The translations under genes and the position numbers were made by a program. The notes under the pieces are model-generated. The model saw only the letters and a program-made list of their open reading frames with translations, was not told where the DNA came from and made no database searches. Positions 20,497 to 29,046 of a DNA stretch of 46,512 bases are shown here, piece after piece. The stretch covers positions 1-46,512 of the forward strand of contig NZ_ANFX01000025.1 of NCBI RefSeq assembly GCF_000331285.1. The letters are read 5' to 3'. Within the stretch, counting starts at the first letter, position 1. Every line of letters starts with the position of its first letter. Source of the stretch: Porphyrobacter sp. AAP82. Lineage in GTDB: Bacteria; Pseudomonadota; Alphaproteobacteria; Sphingomonadales; Sphingomonadaceae.

Positions 20497-21276
20497 GGCA
20501 GCCTTCTCGGCCTGTTTGACACGTTGCCAATAGGCCTCCTGCGCCTCCAGCGAGAGCTGCGCGAAGTCGTGGCCGTCATGCGCGGCGAGCCGTTCCATCG
20601 CGCGGAAGCGCTGTTCGAACTTGGCGTTGGATGCGCGCAGGGCCTCTTCGGCATCGACCCCGTAGCGGCGCACGATGTTGACCGCGACAAACAGCACGTC
20701 GCCCGCTTCCATGAGCCGCTCCGCATCGCTCGCTTCGTCGAGTTCCTGCAATTCTTCCAGGAGCTTGTCGCGCGGACCTTGGAGATCGTGCCACTCGAAA
20801 CCGGCACGGGCCGCGCGCTTTTGCAGCTTCGCCGAGCGCAGCAGCGCAGGCAGCGCGCGGGCGACCCCGTCCATCGCGCTTGTCGCACCGGCTTGGGCAC
20901 GTTCGCCGGCCTTCAGGTCCTCCCACCGGGCGCTGACCATGGTCCCGGTTTCGGTGCCAAAGATATGCGGGTGGCGCGCTTCCATCTTGTCGGAGATGGC
21001 GGCCGCGACATCGGCGAAGGCGAACAGGCCGGCTTCCTCTGCCATGCGGGCGTGGAACACGACCTGGAGCAACAGATCGCCGAGTTCGGATTTGAGTTCG
21101 GCCATGTCATCGCGCTCGATGGCGTCGGCGACTTCGTAGGCTTCCTCGATGGTGTAAGGCGCGATCGTCGCGAAATTCTGCGCCAGATCCCATTCGCAGC
21201 CGGTTTGCGGATCGCGCAGACGGGCCATGATCGCAAGGAGACGGTCGATAGGTGACTGCTGGGGGGTGTCGCTCAT
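20485..21276 (-). CDS. mazG: Nucleoside triphosphate pyrophosphohydrolase MazG
   Basis: Hydrolyses (d)NTPs to monophosphates and pyrophosphate; thought to cleanse pools and to modulate ppGpp. The ATG at 21276 is chosen because TTGAGGA directly upstream works as the Shine-Dalgarno; the longer frame from 21288 would use that SD as a start codon. The 263-residue chain has two MazG-type halves. The N-terminal half has the EExxE motif in YTIEEAYEVADAI followed by ELGDLLLQVVFH; the C-terminal half has ELQELDEASDAERLMEAGDVLF. It is the last gene of the leftward block and overlaps hflX by 12 nt. Confidence 0.94.
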   Translation of the reverse strand: MSDTPQQSPIDRLLAIMARLRDPQTGCEWDLAQNFATIAPYTIEEAYEVADAIERDDMAELKSELGDLLLQVVFHARMAEEAGLFAFADVAAAISDKMEARHPHIFGTETGTMVSARWEDLKAGERAQAGATSAMDGVARALPALLRSAKLQKRAARAGFEWHDLQGPRDKLLEELQELDEASDAERLMEAGDVLFVAVNIVRRYGVDAEEALRASNAKFEQRFRAMERLAAHDGHDFAQLSLEAQEAYWQRVKQAEKAASKA

Positions 21277-21284
21277 CCTGGTCC

Positions 21285-21512
21285 TCAAGATGGATAATAT
21301 ATATTATGTAAAATCTTTAGCAGTGCCGCAGCGGTGCCCTGCGCGATCAGGAACCACTCCACCACGAGATAAAACCCGAGGAAAATCGCGAGCCAGGTCA
21401 GCGCCAATCTGATCGTTTGCCCCCAGCCGAGCCGGTAGGATGCCAAAGCGCTGCCCATCAGCACCAGCCACACGAGGCTCAAGACGACCGCGACGATCAG
21501 CCCTGCATTCAC
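21285..21512 (-). CDS. Small two-span inner-membrane protein
   Basis: A protein of 75 residues from a GTG that overlaps the preceding MBL-fold gene stop by 4 nt (GTGA), so it is probably translated by coupling. It has two hydrophobic helices (about residues 4-24 and 34-56) with a short SYRLGWGQT turn between, and a C-terminal tail (LLKILHNIYYPS) encoded by an A/T palindrome. No family recognised. It ends 8 nt before the mazG start. Confidence 0.7.
   Translation of the reverse strand: MNAGLIVAVVLSLVWLVLMGSALASYRLGWGQTIRLALTWLAIFLGFYLVVEWFLIAQGTAAALLKILHNIYYPS
21294..21307. repeat. 14-bp perfect A/T palindrome upstream of mazG
   Basis: ATAATATATATTAT is its own reverse complement and is the only pure A/T run of this length seen in the core part. 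It lies in the last codons of the 75-residue membrane-protein gene, about 18-31 nt before the mazG ATG. It may be a promoter element or operator; its role is unknown. Confidence 0.6.
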
Positions 21513-22291
21513 GCGCTCATCTCCAAGCCGTCATATCCCACGGTGACGAAATCCGGGACCTCGGCGCACAGCATTGCGTAATCCATGCTCTTGTCGAGAT
21601 GGCTGAGCACCACGCGGCCCGCCTTGCAGCGCGTGCCCAACTCGATCGCCATGCCGAGATGTGCATGGGTGGGATGCGGTTCGCGGCGCAGGCAATCGCT
21701 GACGAGGATGTCGACCTTGAAGAACAGGTCGATCATTTCCTCGGAGATGGAACTGAAATCGGTGGCATAGCCGATGGACTTGCCATCGGCTTCGAAGCGG
21801 TACGCGGTGGTCTCTCCCGGGCCATGCGCCATCTGGCACCAGTCGACCCCGAAGCCCGCGATCATCCTGAGGCGATCGAGTGTGTCGATCGTGCAGATCG
21901 TCGAATAGCCTTCCTGCCCGGCAAAGACATAGCCGAAGCGCTGGCGCAGGCGGCGCACGGTTTCGACACTGCCGAAGCCCGGGATCGGCCCGGCGCGACC
22001 GTAGCGCAGCACCCTGAGGTCATCGATGCCGTGGCAGTGATCGGCGTGGTCATGCGTCCAGAACACCGCGTCGATATGCCCAACCCGGTTTGCAAGCAGC
22101 TGCGCACGGCAATCGGACGAGGTATCGACCAGCAGGCGCTTGCCTTCCTCGCTTTCGACCATGATCGAGACGCGGGTGCGGCGGTTTCGCGGCTCGTCCG
22201 GATCGCAATCGCCCCAGTCGCCCGCTCCGTCCGGCCCGCCAAGCCGCGGCACCCCGGTCGAGGTGCCCGAGCCGAGCATCACCAGCTTCAC
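21509..22291 (-). CDS. MBL-fold metal-dependent hydrolase
   Basis: The GTG at 22291 overlaps the tatD stop (GTGA) and gives MKLVMLGSGTSTGVPRLGG, the usual beginning of this group, in 260 residues. Metal-binding motifs of the beta-lactamase fold: THDHADHCHG (HxHxDH), a later Asp in YATDFSS and DILVSDCLRRE, and HLDKSMDY near the end. The arrangement resembles PhnP and RNase Z-like phosphodiesterases, and sphingomonads keep it next to tatD and metG. The substrate is unknown; cyclic phosphodiester hydrolysis is a guess from the family. Confidence 0.87.
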   Translation of the reverse strand: MKLVMLGSGTSTGVPRLGGPDGAGDWGDCDPDEPRNRRTRVSIMVESEEGKRLLVDTSSDCRAQLLANRVGHIDAVFWTHDHADHCHGIDDLRVLRYGRAGPIPGFGSVETVRRLRQRFGYVFAGQEGYSTICTIDTLDRLRMIAGFGVDWCQMAHGPGETTAYRFEADGKSIGYATDFSSISEEMIDLFFKVDILVSDCLRREPHPTHAHLGMAIELGTRCKAGRVVLSHLDKSMDYAMLCAEVPDFVTVGYDGLEMSA

Positions 22292-23064
22292 AGAGCCGCC
22301 TTGCTGAACAGCCTGAAGAAATTGGCGGTGGTCACCTTGGTCAGATGTTCCACATTCGTTCCGCGCAGCCCCGCGACAAAGGTGGCAGTATCGCTGACAT
22401 AGGCGGGCTCGCACACCCTCCCCCGATGCGGGACGGGGGCGAGGAAGGGACTGTCGGTCTCGACCAGCAGCTTGTCTTCAGGGATCACCTTGGCGACCTC
22501 CTGCAAGTCCTTGGCGTTCTTGAAGGTCACGATGCCGGACAGGGAAATCGTCAACCCCAATGCCAGCACCTTGTCGGCGAAATCGGCCGAGGCGGTGAAG
22601 CAGTGGATCAGCGCGGGGAAGGCGCCCTTCCCCATCTCCTCGGCGAGGATCGCGTGGGTATCCTCCTCGGCATCGCGGGTGTGGATGATCACCGGAAGCT
22701 GCACCTCGCGCGCAACGTCGATATGCATGCGGAACAAGCGCTTCTGCGCCTCTCTGTCCGACTTGTCGTAATAGTAGTCGAGCCCGGTTTCGCCGATCGC
22801 GATCACCTTGGGGTGCCGTGTGGCTTCGAGCAGCGCGGCGCGGCCCAGGTCCTTATGCGCATCGGCCTCGTGCGGGTGGATGCCGACGCTGGCAAAGACA
22901 TCGGGCTCGCGCGCGGCGGTGCCGACCACCTGATCCCATTCGCTCTGGCGGGTCGAGATATTGAGGAAGGCCCCCACCCCCGCCGCCCGTGCACGCTGAA
23001 GCACAGCCTCACGGTCTTCGACCAAGCCCTTGTATTCAAGATGACAATGGCTATCGACCAGCAT
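22288..23064 (-). CDS. tatD: TatD-family deoxyribonuclease
   Basis: A metal-dependent hydrolase of the amidohydrolase superfamily, active as a 3'-5' exonuclease in characterised members. Motifs: VDSHCHLE at the N-terminus (HxH), GIHPHEA, IGETGLDYYYDKS with the Glu ligand, IHTRDA, IHCFTA and VETDSPFLAP. It has 258 residues from the ATG at 23064, which shares a TGATG junction with the metG stop; a GTG one codon earlier is also possible. Together with metG, holB and tmk it forms a DNA/translation housekeeping run. Confidence 0.94.
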   Translation of the reverse strand: MLVDSHCHLEYKGLVEDREAVLQRARAAGVGAFLNISTRQSEWDQVVGTAAREPDVFASVGIHPHEADAHKDLGRAALLEATRHPKVIAIGETGLDYYYDKSDREAQKRLFRMHIDVAREVQLPVIIHTRDAEEDTHAILAEEMGKGAFPALIHCFTASADFADKVLALGLTISLSGIVTFKNAKDLQEVAKVIPEDKLLVETDSPFLAPVPHRGRVCEPAYVSDTATFVAGLRGTNVEHLTKVTTANFFRLFSKAAL

Positions 23065-24620
23065 CACGCGCTCTCGTCAGCGGGCAGTTCGAGCCGCGGG
23101 AACAGCGGGGTCGGCGCGGCAAGCTGGTAGTCGCTCTCGGCCAGCGGCGAATACCAGTGGCTGCGGATCCCTTCGAGATTGCGCAGGTCCTCCGGAACGC
23201 CGAGCATATCGAGGAGCTTCGCGCTGCTCGCCGGGATCACCGGGCTGATCGCCAGCGCCAGCTGGGCGATGCAGATGTAAAGCGTGGCGAGCACGGTTTC
23301 CATCCGCTCGGGGTCGGTCTTGCGCAGGGTCCAGGGGGCCTGCGCGTCGATATAGGCGTTGCAGGCGAACACCGCCTGAAGCCAGGCCTCGACCGCCTGT
23401 TGCAGTGCAAGGTTTTCGAAAGCCGGCGGAATTTCATCCGTAATCGCGCGGTCGATGGCTTCGAACAGTGCGGTGTCCGCCGCATCATGCCCGCGGATCG
23501 CCGGGAGATAGCCATCAAGATTCTTGGCAATGAAGCCGAGAGTTCTTTGCGCAAGGTTGCCAAAGGCGTTCCCCAGCTCGCCATTGGCCCGCTGGACAAT
23601 GGCTTCGGGCGAATAGCTGCCATCCTGTCCGAAGGCGACTTCGCGCATCAGGAAGTAGCGCAAGGCATCGACCCCGAACTGCTCGGCAAGCGCGAGCGGA
23701 TCGGTGACATTGCCGAGCGACTTCGATTCCTTCTGGCCCCGGTTCAACAAGAAGCCATGGCCGAACACCTTTTGCGGCACGGGTAACCGCGCGCTCATCA
23801 GGAAGGCCGGCCAATAGATCGTATGGAAGCGCACGATGTCCTTGCCGATGAGGTGCAGGCTGGCCGGCCACATGTCACCCATGTCATCGGGATAGCCGAG
23901 CCCAGTCAGGTAGTTGGTGAGCGCATCGACCCACACATACATGACATGGCCCTCGCTGCCTGGCACCTTGACCCCCCAATCGAAGGAGGTGCGGCTGACC
24001 GAGAGATCGCGCAGGCCATGTTCGACAAAGGCGATCATCTCGTTGCGGCGGCTTGCCGGCTCGAGAAAGCCGGGACTCTTCAGCAATTCAAGCAGTTGAT
24101 CCTGATACCTGGAAAGCTGGAAGAACCAGCTTTCCTCGACCGTCCACTCCACAGGCGTGTTCTGGGGGGAGAGCTTTTCTCCGCCCTCGCCCACGGTCAG
24201 CTCGCTCTCGTCATAGAAGGCCTCGTCGCGGACCGAATACCAGCCTTCGTAGCGATCGAGATAGAGGTCGCCTGCCGCCTCCATCGCCTGCCAGATCGCC
24301 TGGCTGGCGCGGTGGTGCGGGGCTTCCGAGGTGCGGATGAAGCGGTCATAGGAGACGTTCAAAGCATCGCACATCGCCTTGAAATAGCCCGACATCTCGT
24401 CGGCAAGCGCAGCGGGTGTGCGGCCCTGTTCCTCGGCCTTCCTCGCCATCTTCAGCCCGTGTTCGTCGGTGCCGGTCTGGAACCGCACGCGCCGGCCCGC
24501 AAGGCGCTGGTAGCGCGCGATCACATCGGCGGCGATCGCCTCGTAGGCATGGCCGATATGGGGCTTCCCGTTGGGGTAGCTGATCGCGGTGGTGATGTAG
24601 AAGGGGGTCGTCTCAGCCAT
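23064..24620 (-). CDS. metG: Methionyl-tRNA synthetase
   Basis: Charges tRNA-Met with methionine. The ATG at 24620 (MAETTPFYITTAISYPNG) is the normal start; the frame stays open further upstream into holB, but that part is not MetRS-like. Signature HIGH is PHIGHAYE, and the KMSKS loop is KESKSLGN. At 518 residues it is the short bacterial form without a C-terminal tRNA-binding domain, and the connective-peptide knuckle lacks the zinc-binding cysteines. It overlaps the end of holB by 8 nt and the start of tatD by 1 nt. Confidence 0.95.
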   Translation of the reverse strand: MAETTPFYITTAISYPNGKPHIGHAYEAIAADVIARYQRLAGRRVRFQTGTDEHGLKMARKAEEQGRTPAALADEMSGYFKAMCDALNVSYDRFIRTSEAPHHRASQAIWQAMEAAGDLYLDRYEGWYSVRDEAFYDESELTVGEGGEKLSPQNTPVEWTVEESWFFQLSRYQDQLLELLKSPGFLEPASRRNEMIAFVEHGLRDLSVSRTSFDWGVKVPGSEGHVMYVWVDALTNYLTGLGYPDDMGDMWPASLHLIGKDIVRFHTIYWPAFLMSARLPVPQKVFGHGFLLNRGQKESKSLGNVTDPLALAEQFGVDALRYFLMREVAFGQDGSYSPEAIVQRANGELGNAFGNLAQRTLGFIAKNLDGYLPAIRGHDAADTALFEAIDRAITDEIPPAFENLALQQAVEAWLQAVFACNAYIDAQAPWTLRKTDPERMETVLATLYICIAQLALAISPVIPASSAKLLDMLGVPEDLRNLEGIRSHWYSPLAESDYQLAAPTPLFPRLELPADESA

Positions 24621-25584
24621 GGGCCGGTTCGCTAGCGGGGGCGGCGGCGACAAGCAAGCTGCCGATCTCGAAGGGGAGCAGGCTCGCATCGAAATTGGAG
24701 GTAGGTGCTTCGGCGGCGAGCTGGACGAGCGCGGCGTGGGCATCGATCAGCCGTCCGCGGCGGGCCGGATCCTCGGCGGCCCGGGCAGCGCGCGCAGCAA
24801 GCGATTGGGCAAGGTCGAGCACTGCCTGCATCCGTTCGCGGCCGGCGCGCGGGCCGATCAGCCGGGCGAGTTCGCCGCGCCCGGTCATCCCGCTATCGCC
24901 GCCCGCCAGAAGCCCCGAAATGACACGGGCGACAGGCGCGAGGTCCTCGCCGGCAAAACGCACCGCCGCGCCGAACGAACCTTCCGCTGCCGCGATCGCC
25001 TGCGCGTCGGAGGGCAGCCCGGCAGCATGCAGCATTGCGCCCAATTGGCTGTCGGTCAGCACCGGGAACCTCAGCGTCCGGCAGCGCGAGCGGATCGTCG
25101 CCAGGAGCCGCGCCGGCCGGTGGGTCACCAGCAGGAAGAAGGTGCCGGCAGGGGGTTCTTCGAGGCTTTTCAGCAGCGCGTTGGCGGCGTTGCGTTCCAG
25201 ATCGTCGGCCGGGTCGATGATGATCGCGCGCCTGCTCCCCAGGGTTGGACGGGTGGTGAGGCGGCGCTGCATCGCGCGGATCTGCTTGATACGGATCGAG
25301 CGGGCGAGTTCGAAGGGCTTGCCCTCGGCCTGCGCCTTCTCGCCCTTGTCGTCCTTGGGGCCATATGTGAGGGTGATGATGTCGGGGTGATCGCCGGCCG
25401 GTTGCGGCACGCCCGGTTCGGCGACCAGTTCGCGCGCGGCGGCCATGGCGAAGTCGCGCTTGCCCAGTCCCGCCTTGCCCGCGAGCAGCCAGCCGTGATG
25501 CATCCGCTCGCCCGCCAGAGCGTCGCGCCACGCGCGCCAGGCCTCGGCGTGGTTGGGCCAGTCGGGTGCAGGCCTGTCGGTCAC
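24613..25584 (-). CDS. holB: DNA polymerase III delta-prime subunit
   Basis: Clamp-loader subunit. The GTG start at 25584 overlaps the tmk stop by 4 nt (GTGA) and gives 323 residues. AAA+ features: Walker A-like GKAGLGKR (about 36-43), IIIDPADDLERNAANALLKSLEEPP and the sensor-1 region LLVTHRPARLLATIRSRC with the SRC motif. The zinc-binding cysteines of the E. coli protein are missing ahead of GDHPDI. The order tmk-holB-metG-tatD is the usual one. Confidence 0.93.
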   Translation of the reverse strand: MTDRPAPDWPNHAEAWRAWRDALAGERMHHGWLLAGKAGLGKRDFAMAAARELVAEPGVPQPAGDHPDIITLTYGPKDDKGEKAQAEGKPFELARSIRIKQIRAMQRRLTTRPTLGSRRAIIIDPADDLERNAANALLKSLEEPPAGTFFLLVTHRPARLLATIRSRCRTLRFPVLTDSQLGAMLHAAGLPSDAQAIAAAEGSFGAAVRFAGEDLAPVARVISGLLAGGDSGMTGRGELARLIGPRAGRERMQAVLDLAQSLAARAARAAEDPARRGRLIDAHAALVQLAAEAPTSNFDASLLPFEIGSLLVAAAPASEPAHG

Positions 25585-26213
25585 GCGAGCAAGTCTGCGA
25601 GCGCGGCGATGATGCGGGCGTGGACGTCCTCCGGCGCGCCCGCTGAAGCGATGCGGGCAAAGCCTTGCGGATCGGCCTCGGCAAGAGCGCGGAAGGCAGC
25701 GGCGACGGCGCGGTGGTATGCCGCCGGACGCCCCTCGATCGCGTCGGCCGCCTGCCCGCGTGCGGCGAGCCTGCCGGCGAGCGCGGCCTCGTCGCCGTCG
25801 AGCAGGATCACCCGGTCCGGCCGTAACCCGCCGCTGCCGAAGGCATGGAGCGCGGAGATCGCATCATCGCCAAGCCCCCCTGCCCCGCCCTGATAGGCAC
25901 GGCTCGAATCCACGAAGCGGTCGCAGATCACCCATTCCCCCCGCGCCAGCGCCGGACGGATCAGCTGCGCGACGTGATCGGCGCGAGCGGCGGCGAACAG
26001 CAGCGCCTCGGCTTGCGTAGGCCAGGGCGCGCCGGGGGGCGCCAGCAGCAGCGCGCGGATCGCCTCGGCGCCCGGGGTGCCGCCCGGCTCGCGGGTGACG
26101 ACGACAGTGAGGCCGCGCGCGCGCAGCGCCTCGGCCAGCAGGCGGGCCTGCGTCGATTTGCCCGCCCCCTCCCCGCCCTCGAAGGCGATGAAGCGGCCCG
26201 GCGCGCGCGTCAC
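25581..26213 (-). CDS. tmk: Thymidylate kinase
   Basis: Phosphorylates dTMP to dTDP. The GTG at 26213 overlaps the carboxypeptidase stop (GTGA) and gives MTRAPGRFIAFEGGEGAGKS in 210 residues. Motifs: P-loop EGGEGAGKST, TREPGGTPGAEAIR, the DR(F/Y) motif CDRFVDSSRAYQGG, and the LID region with LAARGQAADAIE. It is coupled to holB by another 4-nt overlap. Confidence 0.95.
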   Translation of the reverse strand: MTRAPGRFIAFEGGEGAGKSTQARLLAEALRARGLTVVVTREPGGTPGAEAIRALLLAPPGAPWPTQAEALLFAAARADHVAQLIRPALARGEWVICDRFVDSSRAYQGGAGGLGDDAISALHAFGSGGLRPDRVILLDGDEAALAGRLAARGQAADAIEGRPAAYHRAVAAAFRALAEADPQGFARIASAGAPEDVHARIIAALADLLA

Positions 26214-27403
26214 GAGAACAGCCCCAGCGCCGCGTTGACGATCCGGTCGAGCGGGCCGGCGGTGCCGACGCTGGCCGCAGCGTAAAGCGGAATGCGTGCG
26301 GGCGCGACGCCCTCGGCAGTGACTTCGAGCACCGCAACCTCCTGCCCCGCCGCGATCGGCGCCTTGAGCGGCCCGTCGTAGCGGATTGTCGCGGCAAGCG
26401 TGCTGTTGCTGCCCTTGGGCAGGTTGACCGCGACCGGGCCTGCCGCCTTCAAGGGCAGCGCGCGCGCATCGCCATCCTGGACCCGCGCCTCGCCGAGCAC
26501 AACGCCCGGTGCGAACAGCTGGCGGCGTTCGAAGGCGGAAAAACCCCACTCGGCATAGGCGCGGGCGATCTTCGCCCGCAGCCGCCCGTTGGGCACCCCC
26601 GCCAGCACCAGCACCAACCGCTGGCCGTTGCGCCGCAAAGTGCCGAGATAGGAGAAGCCCGCTTCGGCGGTGAAGCCGGTCTTGATCCCGTCCGCGCCCG
26701 GCACGCGCCCGATCATTGGATCGTGATTGACCTGCGCGATGCCTTTGTAATCGAGCCCCGCGCGGCCGATGTAGTATCCGAACTTGTCGGGGTGGCGCGT
26801 GATCATCGCCCGGGCGAGCGCCACGAGATCGCTGGCGGTGGTGAAGGTGCGGCCTTCGTCGGGCCAGCCGTTGGGGCTTTCGAAGTGGCTCCCGGTCATG
26901 CCGATCCCGAGCGCGGTCCGGTTCATCAGCGCGGTCCATCCCTTGACAGATCCGGCCTGACCCTCGGCCAGCACTGCCGCGCCGTCATTGGCCGAAACAT
27001 TGGCGATGCCCAGCAGGAGATCGTCGACCGTCACCCGCTCGCCGCTGTCAAGGAACATGGTCGAGCCGACCCGCCGCCAATCGCGCGCGATGGCCGGGCT
27101 CATGGTGAAGACCTGCGCGGGATCGAGCTTGCCTTGCGCAATCAGCTCGAAGGCGAGGTAGAGCGTCATCACCTTGGTGACGGATGCGGGCATGAACCGC
27201 GCATCGGGATGACGGGCATGGAGCACCTGCCCGCTCCCCAGATCGACCAACAGGGCAACCGGCGCCTCGGCGGCGGTGGGGACGGCGGGGAGCGCAGGCG
27301 GGAGCATGAAAGCGCCCGCATCGGGCACCATCGCGCGCGCAGGGATGCCCGCAAGCAGGGCAAGGAGCGAGAGGGCAAGGAGCGGCAGAATTCGGTGAAG
27401 CAT
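26210..27403 (-). CDS. D-alanyl-D-alanine carboxypeptidase (PBP5/6-like, DacC family)
   Basis: A periplasmic serine carboxypeptidase that trims peptidoglycan stem peptides. The ATG at 27403 gives a textbook signal peptide (MLHRILPLLALSLLALL, cleavage after ARA). An in-frame ATG at 27457 overlaps the upstream gene stop (TGATG) and would add 18 polar residues, so coupling from there is possible. Catalytic motifs are complete: SVTK (SxxK), SAN (SxN) and KTG in IKTGFTAEAG. A C-terminal PBP5-type domain follows. At 397 residues it is normal. Confidence 0.94.
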   Translation of the reverse strand: MLHRILPLLALSLLALLAGIPARAMVPDAGAFMLPPALPAVPTAAEAPVALLVDLGSGQVLHARHPDARFMPASVTKVMTLYLAFELIAQGKLDPAQVFTMSPAIARDWRRVGSTMFLDSGERVTVDDLLLGIANVSANDGAAVLAEGQAGSVKGWTALMNRTALGIGMTGSHFESPNGWPDEGRTFTTASDLVALARAMITRHPDKFGYYIGRAGLDYKGIAQVNHDPMIGRVPGADGIKTGFTAEAGFSYLGTLRRNGQRLVLVLAGVPNGRLRAKIARAYAEWGFSAFERRQLFAPGVVLGEARVQDGDARALPLKAAGPVAVNLPKGSNSTLAATIRYDGPLKAPIAAGQEVAVLEVTAEGVAPARIPLYAAASVGTAGPLDRIVNAALGLFS

Positions 27404-27456
27404 GACGCGGCGGGCTATATCGGCCCCCTTGTGTCTTGGCGAGGCGGCCGGGCGCA

Positions 27457-28497
27457 TCAGTTCACGATTTCGTCCGCCAGCAATCCGACGCTCAGGGCAT
27501 AATAGCTAGAGCAGTTGTATTCGAGGATCGCGCGGTAGTTGCCGGTCAGCAGCCACGCACGGGTGCCGGGGCCGTCGGGCTGGAAGAAGGCGGCCATGAC
27601 ATTGTCGGCCAGCGGGCGCAGCGGCTCTACTCCCGCCGCGCGCCATTCGGCGACGGTCAGCCAGCGGCTCAGCCGGTCATGGACACGCGGGCAGACCGGC
27701 GAGACGAGGCGGGTGCGCCAGGCCGCGGCATCGAAGCCCTGCGGCACTGCGGCAGGCACGCCCCACGGTTCGCCCGGGCGCCACCCGGCGTCGCGGAAAT
27801 AATTGGCAATCGAGGCGAAGGTGTCGGGCCGGTTGGTGAAGATGTCCGCCCGCCCGTCGCCGTCACCATCCGTGGCAAGCCGCAGGTAGACAGACGGCAG
27901 GAACTGCGGATTGCCGAAGGCTCCCGCATAGGAGCCGACCAGCTGTTCGCGCGCGAAGCCCTTTTCGGCGATCTTCATCAGCGCGACGAACTCGGCAGCG
28001 AAAAGCTCGCGGCGGCGGCCTTCCCACGCCAGGGTGGCGAGACTGCGGGCGAGGTCGAAGTCGCCCTTGACCCGGCCATAGCTGGTCTCGTGGCCGAAGA
28101 TCGCAAGGATGATCGGCGCGGGAACGCCATACTGCGCCTCGATCGCGGCAAGGGTGCTCTGGTGCTGGGCATAGACCGCCCGCCCCCCGCCGATCCGCGC
28201 GGCATCGACATGGGCGGCGATATAGGCCGACATCGGCGGATAGCCGCGCGTGGTGGCGCTGCCGGGCTGGTTGTTGTCGAGCGCGATCACCCGCGGATTG
28301 GGGGTGAGCCCGGCGGTCATCCGCTCGAGCGTGTCCTCGCGCACGCCCTCGGCACGGGCGCGGGCCTTGAGCAGTTCGAGGTAGGCATCGAAGGGGATCC
28401 CGTCGGCGCTCGCCTGCGCGGTCGCGGGCGCCGAGGCAGGCGGCGCGGTCAGTGCGACCAGAGCAAGCGCGGCAGCAGGAAGCAGGCGGGGAATCAT
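27457..28497 (-). CDS. Lytic murein transglycosylase (MltB-like)
   Basis: Cleaves glycan strands of peptidoglycan, leaving 1,6-anhydro ends. The ATG at 28497 gives MIPRLLPAAALALVALTAPP, a signal peptide, and 346 residues in total. The SLT_2/MltB motif FGHETSYGRVKGDFD has the catalytic Glu; further conserved stretches are GSYAGAFGNPQFLPS and DGRADIFTNRPDTFASIANYF. The C-terminal part (PLADNVMAAFFQPDGPGTRAWLLT and NYRAILEYNCSSYYAL) is the usual tail of this family. It is the first gene of the leftward block and lies 117 nt from tRNA-Ser, read divergently. Confidence 0.92.
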   Translation of the reverse strand: MIPRLLPAAALALVALTAPPASAPATAQASADGIPFDAYLELLKARARAEGVREDTLERMTAGLTPNPRVIALDNNQPGSATTRGYPPMSAYIAAHVDAARIGGGRAVYAQHQSTLAAIEAQYGVPAPIILAIFGHETSYGRVKGDFDLARSLATLAWEGRRRELFAAEFVALMKIAEKGFAREQLVGSYAGAFGNPQFLPSVYLRLATDGDGDGRADIFTNRPDTFASIANYFRDAGWRPGEPWGVPAAVPQGFDAAAWRTRLVSPVCPRVHDRLSRWLTVAEWRAAGVEPLRPLADNVMAAFFQPDGPGTRAWLLTGNYRAILEYNCSSYYALSVGLLADEIVN

Positions 28498-28614
28498 GAT
28501 GCTAGGGATGTCACACCTTGGCTGAATTCCCAACAACGGCCTGGCCGTTCTCCCCCCTTGGCGACGGAACAATGGTGACAATACCGCCGTCTGGCGTTAG
28601 CCAGCGAAGGCATA

Positions 28615-28704
28615 GGACAGGTGGCCGAGTGGTTTAAGGCAGCGGTCTTGAAAACCGCCGTAGGTGCAAGCCTACCGTGGGTTCGAATCCCACCCTGTCC
28701 GCCA
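28615..28704 (+). tRNA. tRNA-Ser(UGA)
   Basis: The acceptor halves GGACAGG (28615-28621) and CCTGTCC (28694-28700) pair perfectly, followed by the discriminator G and an encoded CCA. The anticodon arm is GCGGT-CTTGAAA-ACCGC with anticodon TGA. A long variable arm (TAGGTGCAAGCCTA) and the T-arm GTGGG-TTCGAAT-CCCAC complete a class II tRNA-Ser. It marks the left border of the accessory region and is a plausible integration landmark. Confidence 0.97.
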
Positions 28705-28740
28705 CTCCCCTGCCGCGAACCCGCAATCGGGCGACCGCAG

Positions 28741-28854
28741 GGGCGCAAAGCCCCCAGTAATCGCGCCATTTTCCCGATGCCGTCCGAACCCCGGAGACTG
28801 GCGAACGCGGTCAGAGCTGTCTCTGAACGCAATTTGTCTCTGATCACCCGAACC
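28741..28854 (+). repeat. Left copy of a diverged 114-nt direct repeat
   Basis: Aligns without gaps to 42218-42331 on the same strand at 75 of 114 positions (about 66 %) by hand count, including the shared core ATG..CC.AACCCC.GAGACTG. It starts 36 nt after the tRNA-Ser 3' end. The non-coding stretch 28705-29046 also holds a stem (CCCCTGC 28707-28713 with GCAGGGG 28737-28743) and otherwise nothing I recognise. Probable element-end or att-associated sequence. Confidence 0.6.
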
Positions 28855-29046
28855 TCACCACCGGTCGTTCGGGTTTCAAATAGCTATGCTTTACAGCCAT
28901 TTGGCCGATAAGCTGGCTCGGCAGTTCGTCGGATAAACTCCTTCGAATGTGCAGTTAGAGAATCCGAGGTGGAGGTGTTGGCGCGCAATTCTGGGCGCAC
29001 CTGGCCTGTCCGTGTGGACGGCAAACGCCAGCCTGAATGACGGTGG

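Noticed and set aside
23700..24300. Missing zinc cysteines in MetG as a defect
   Set aside because: Short MetRS forms without the zinc knuckle are normal in this lineage.
28707..28743. Stem CCCCTGC/GCAGGGG after tRNA-Ser as a terminator
   Set aside because: Long mixed loop and no T run; it may equally be part of the element end.
28494..28911. Open frames on both strands across tRNA-Ser (one with a GGIRTHG-type stretch)
   Set aside because: Typical spurious translations of a tRNA gene. The protein similarity between these frames and those at 42118-42328 only reflects the DNA direct repeat.
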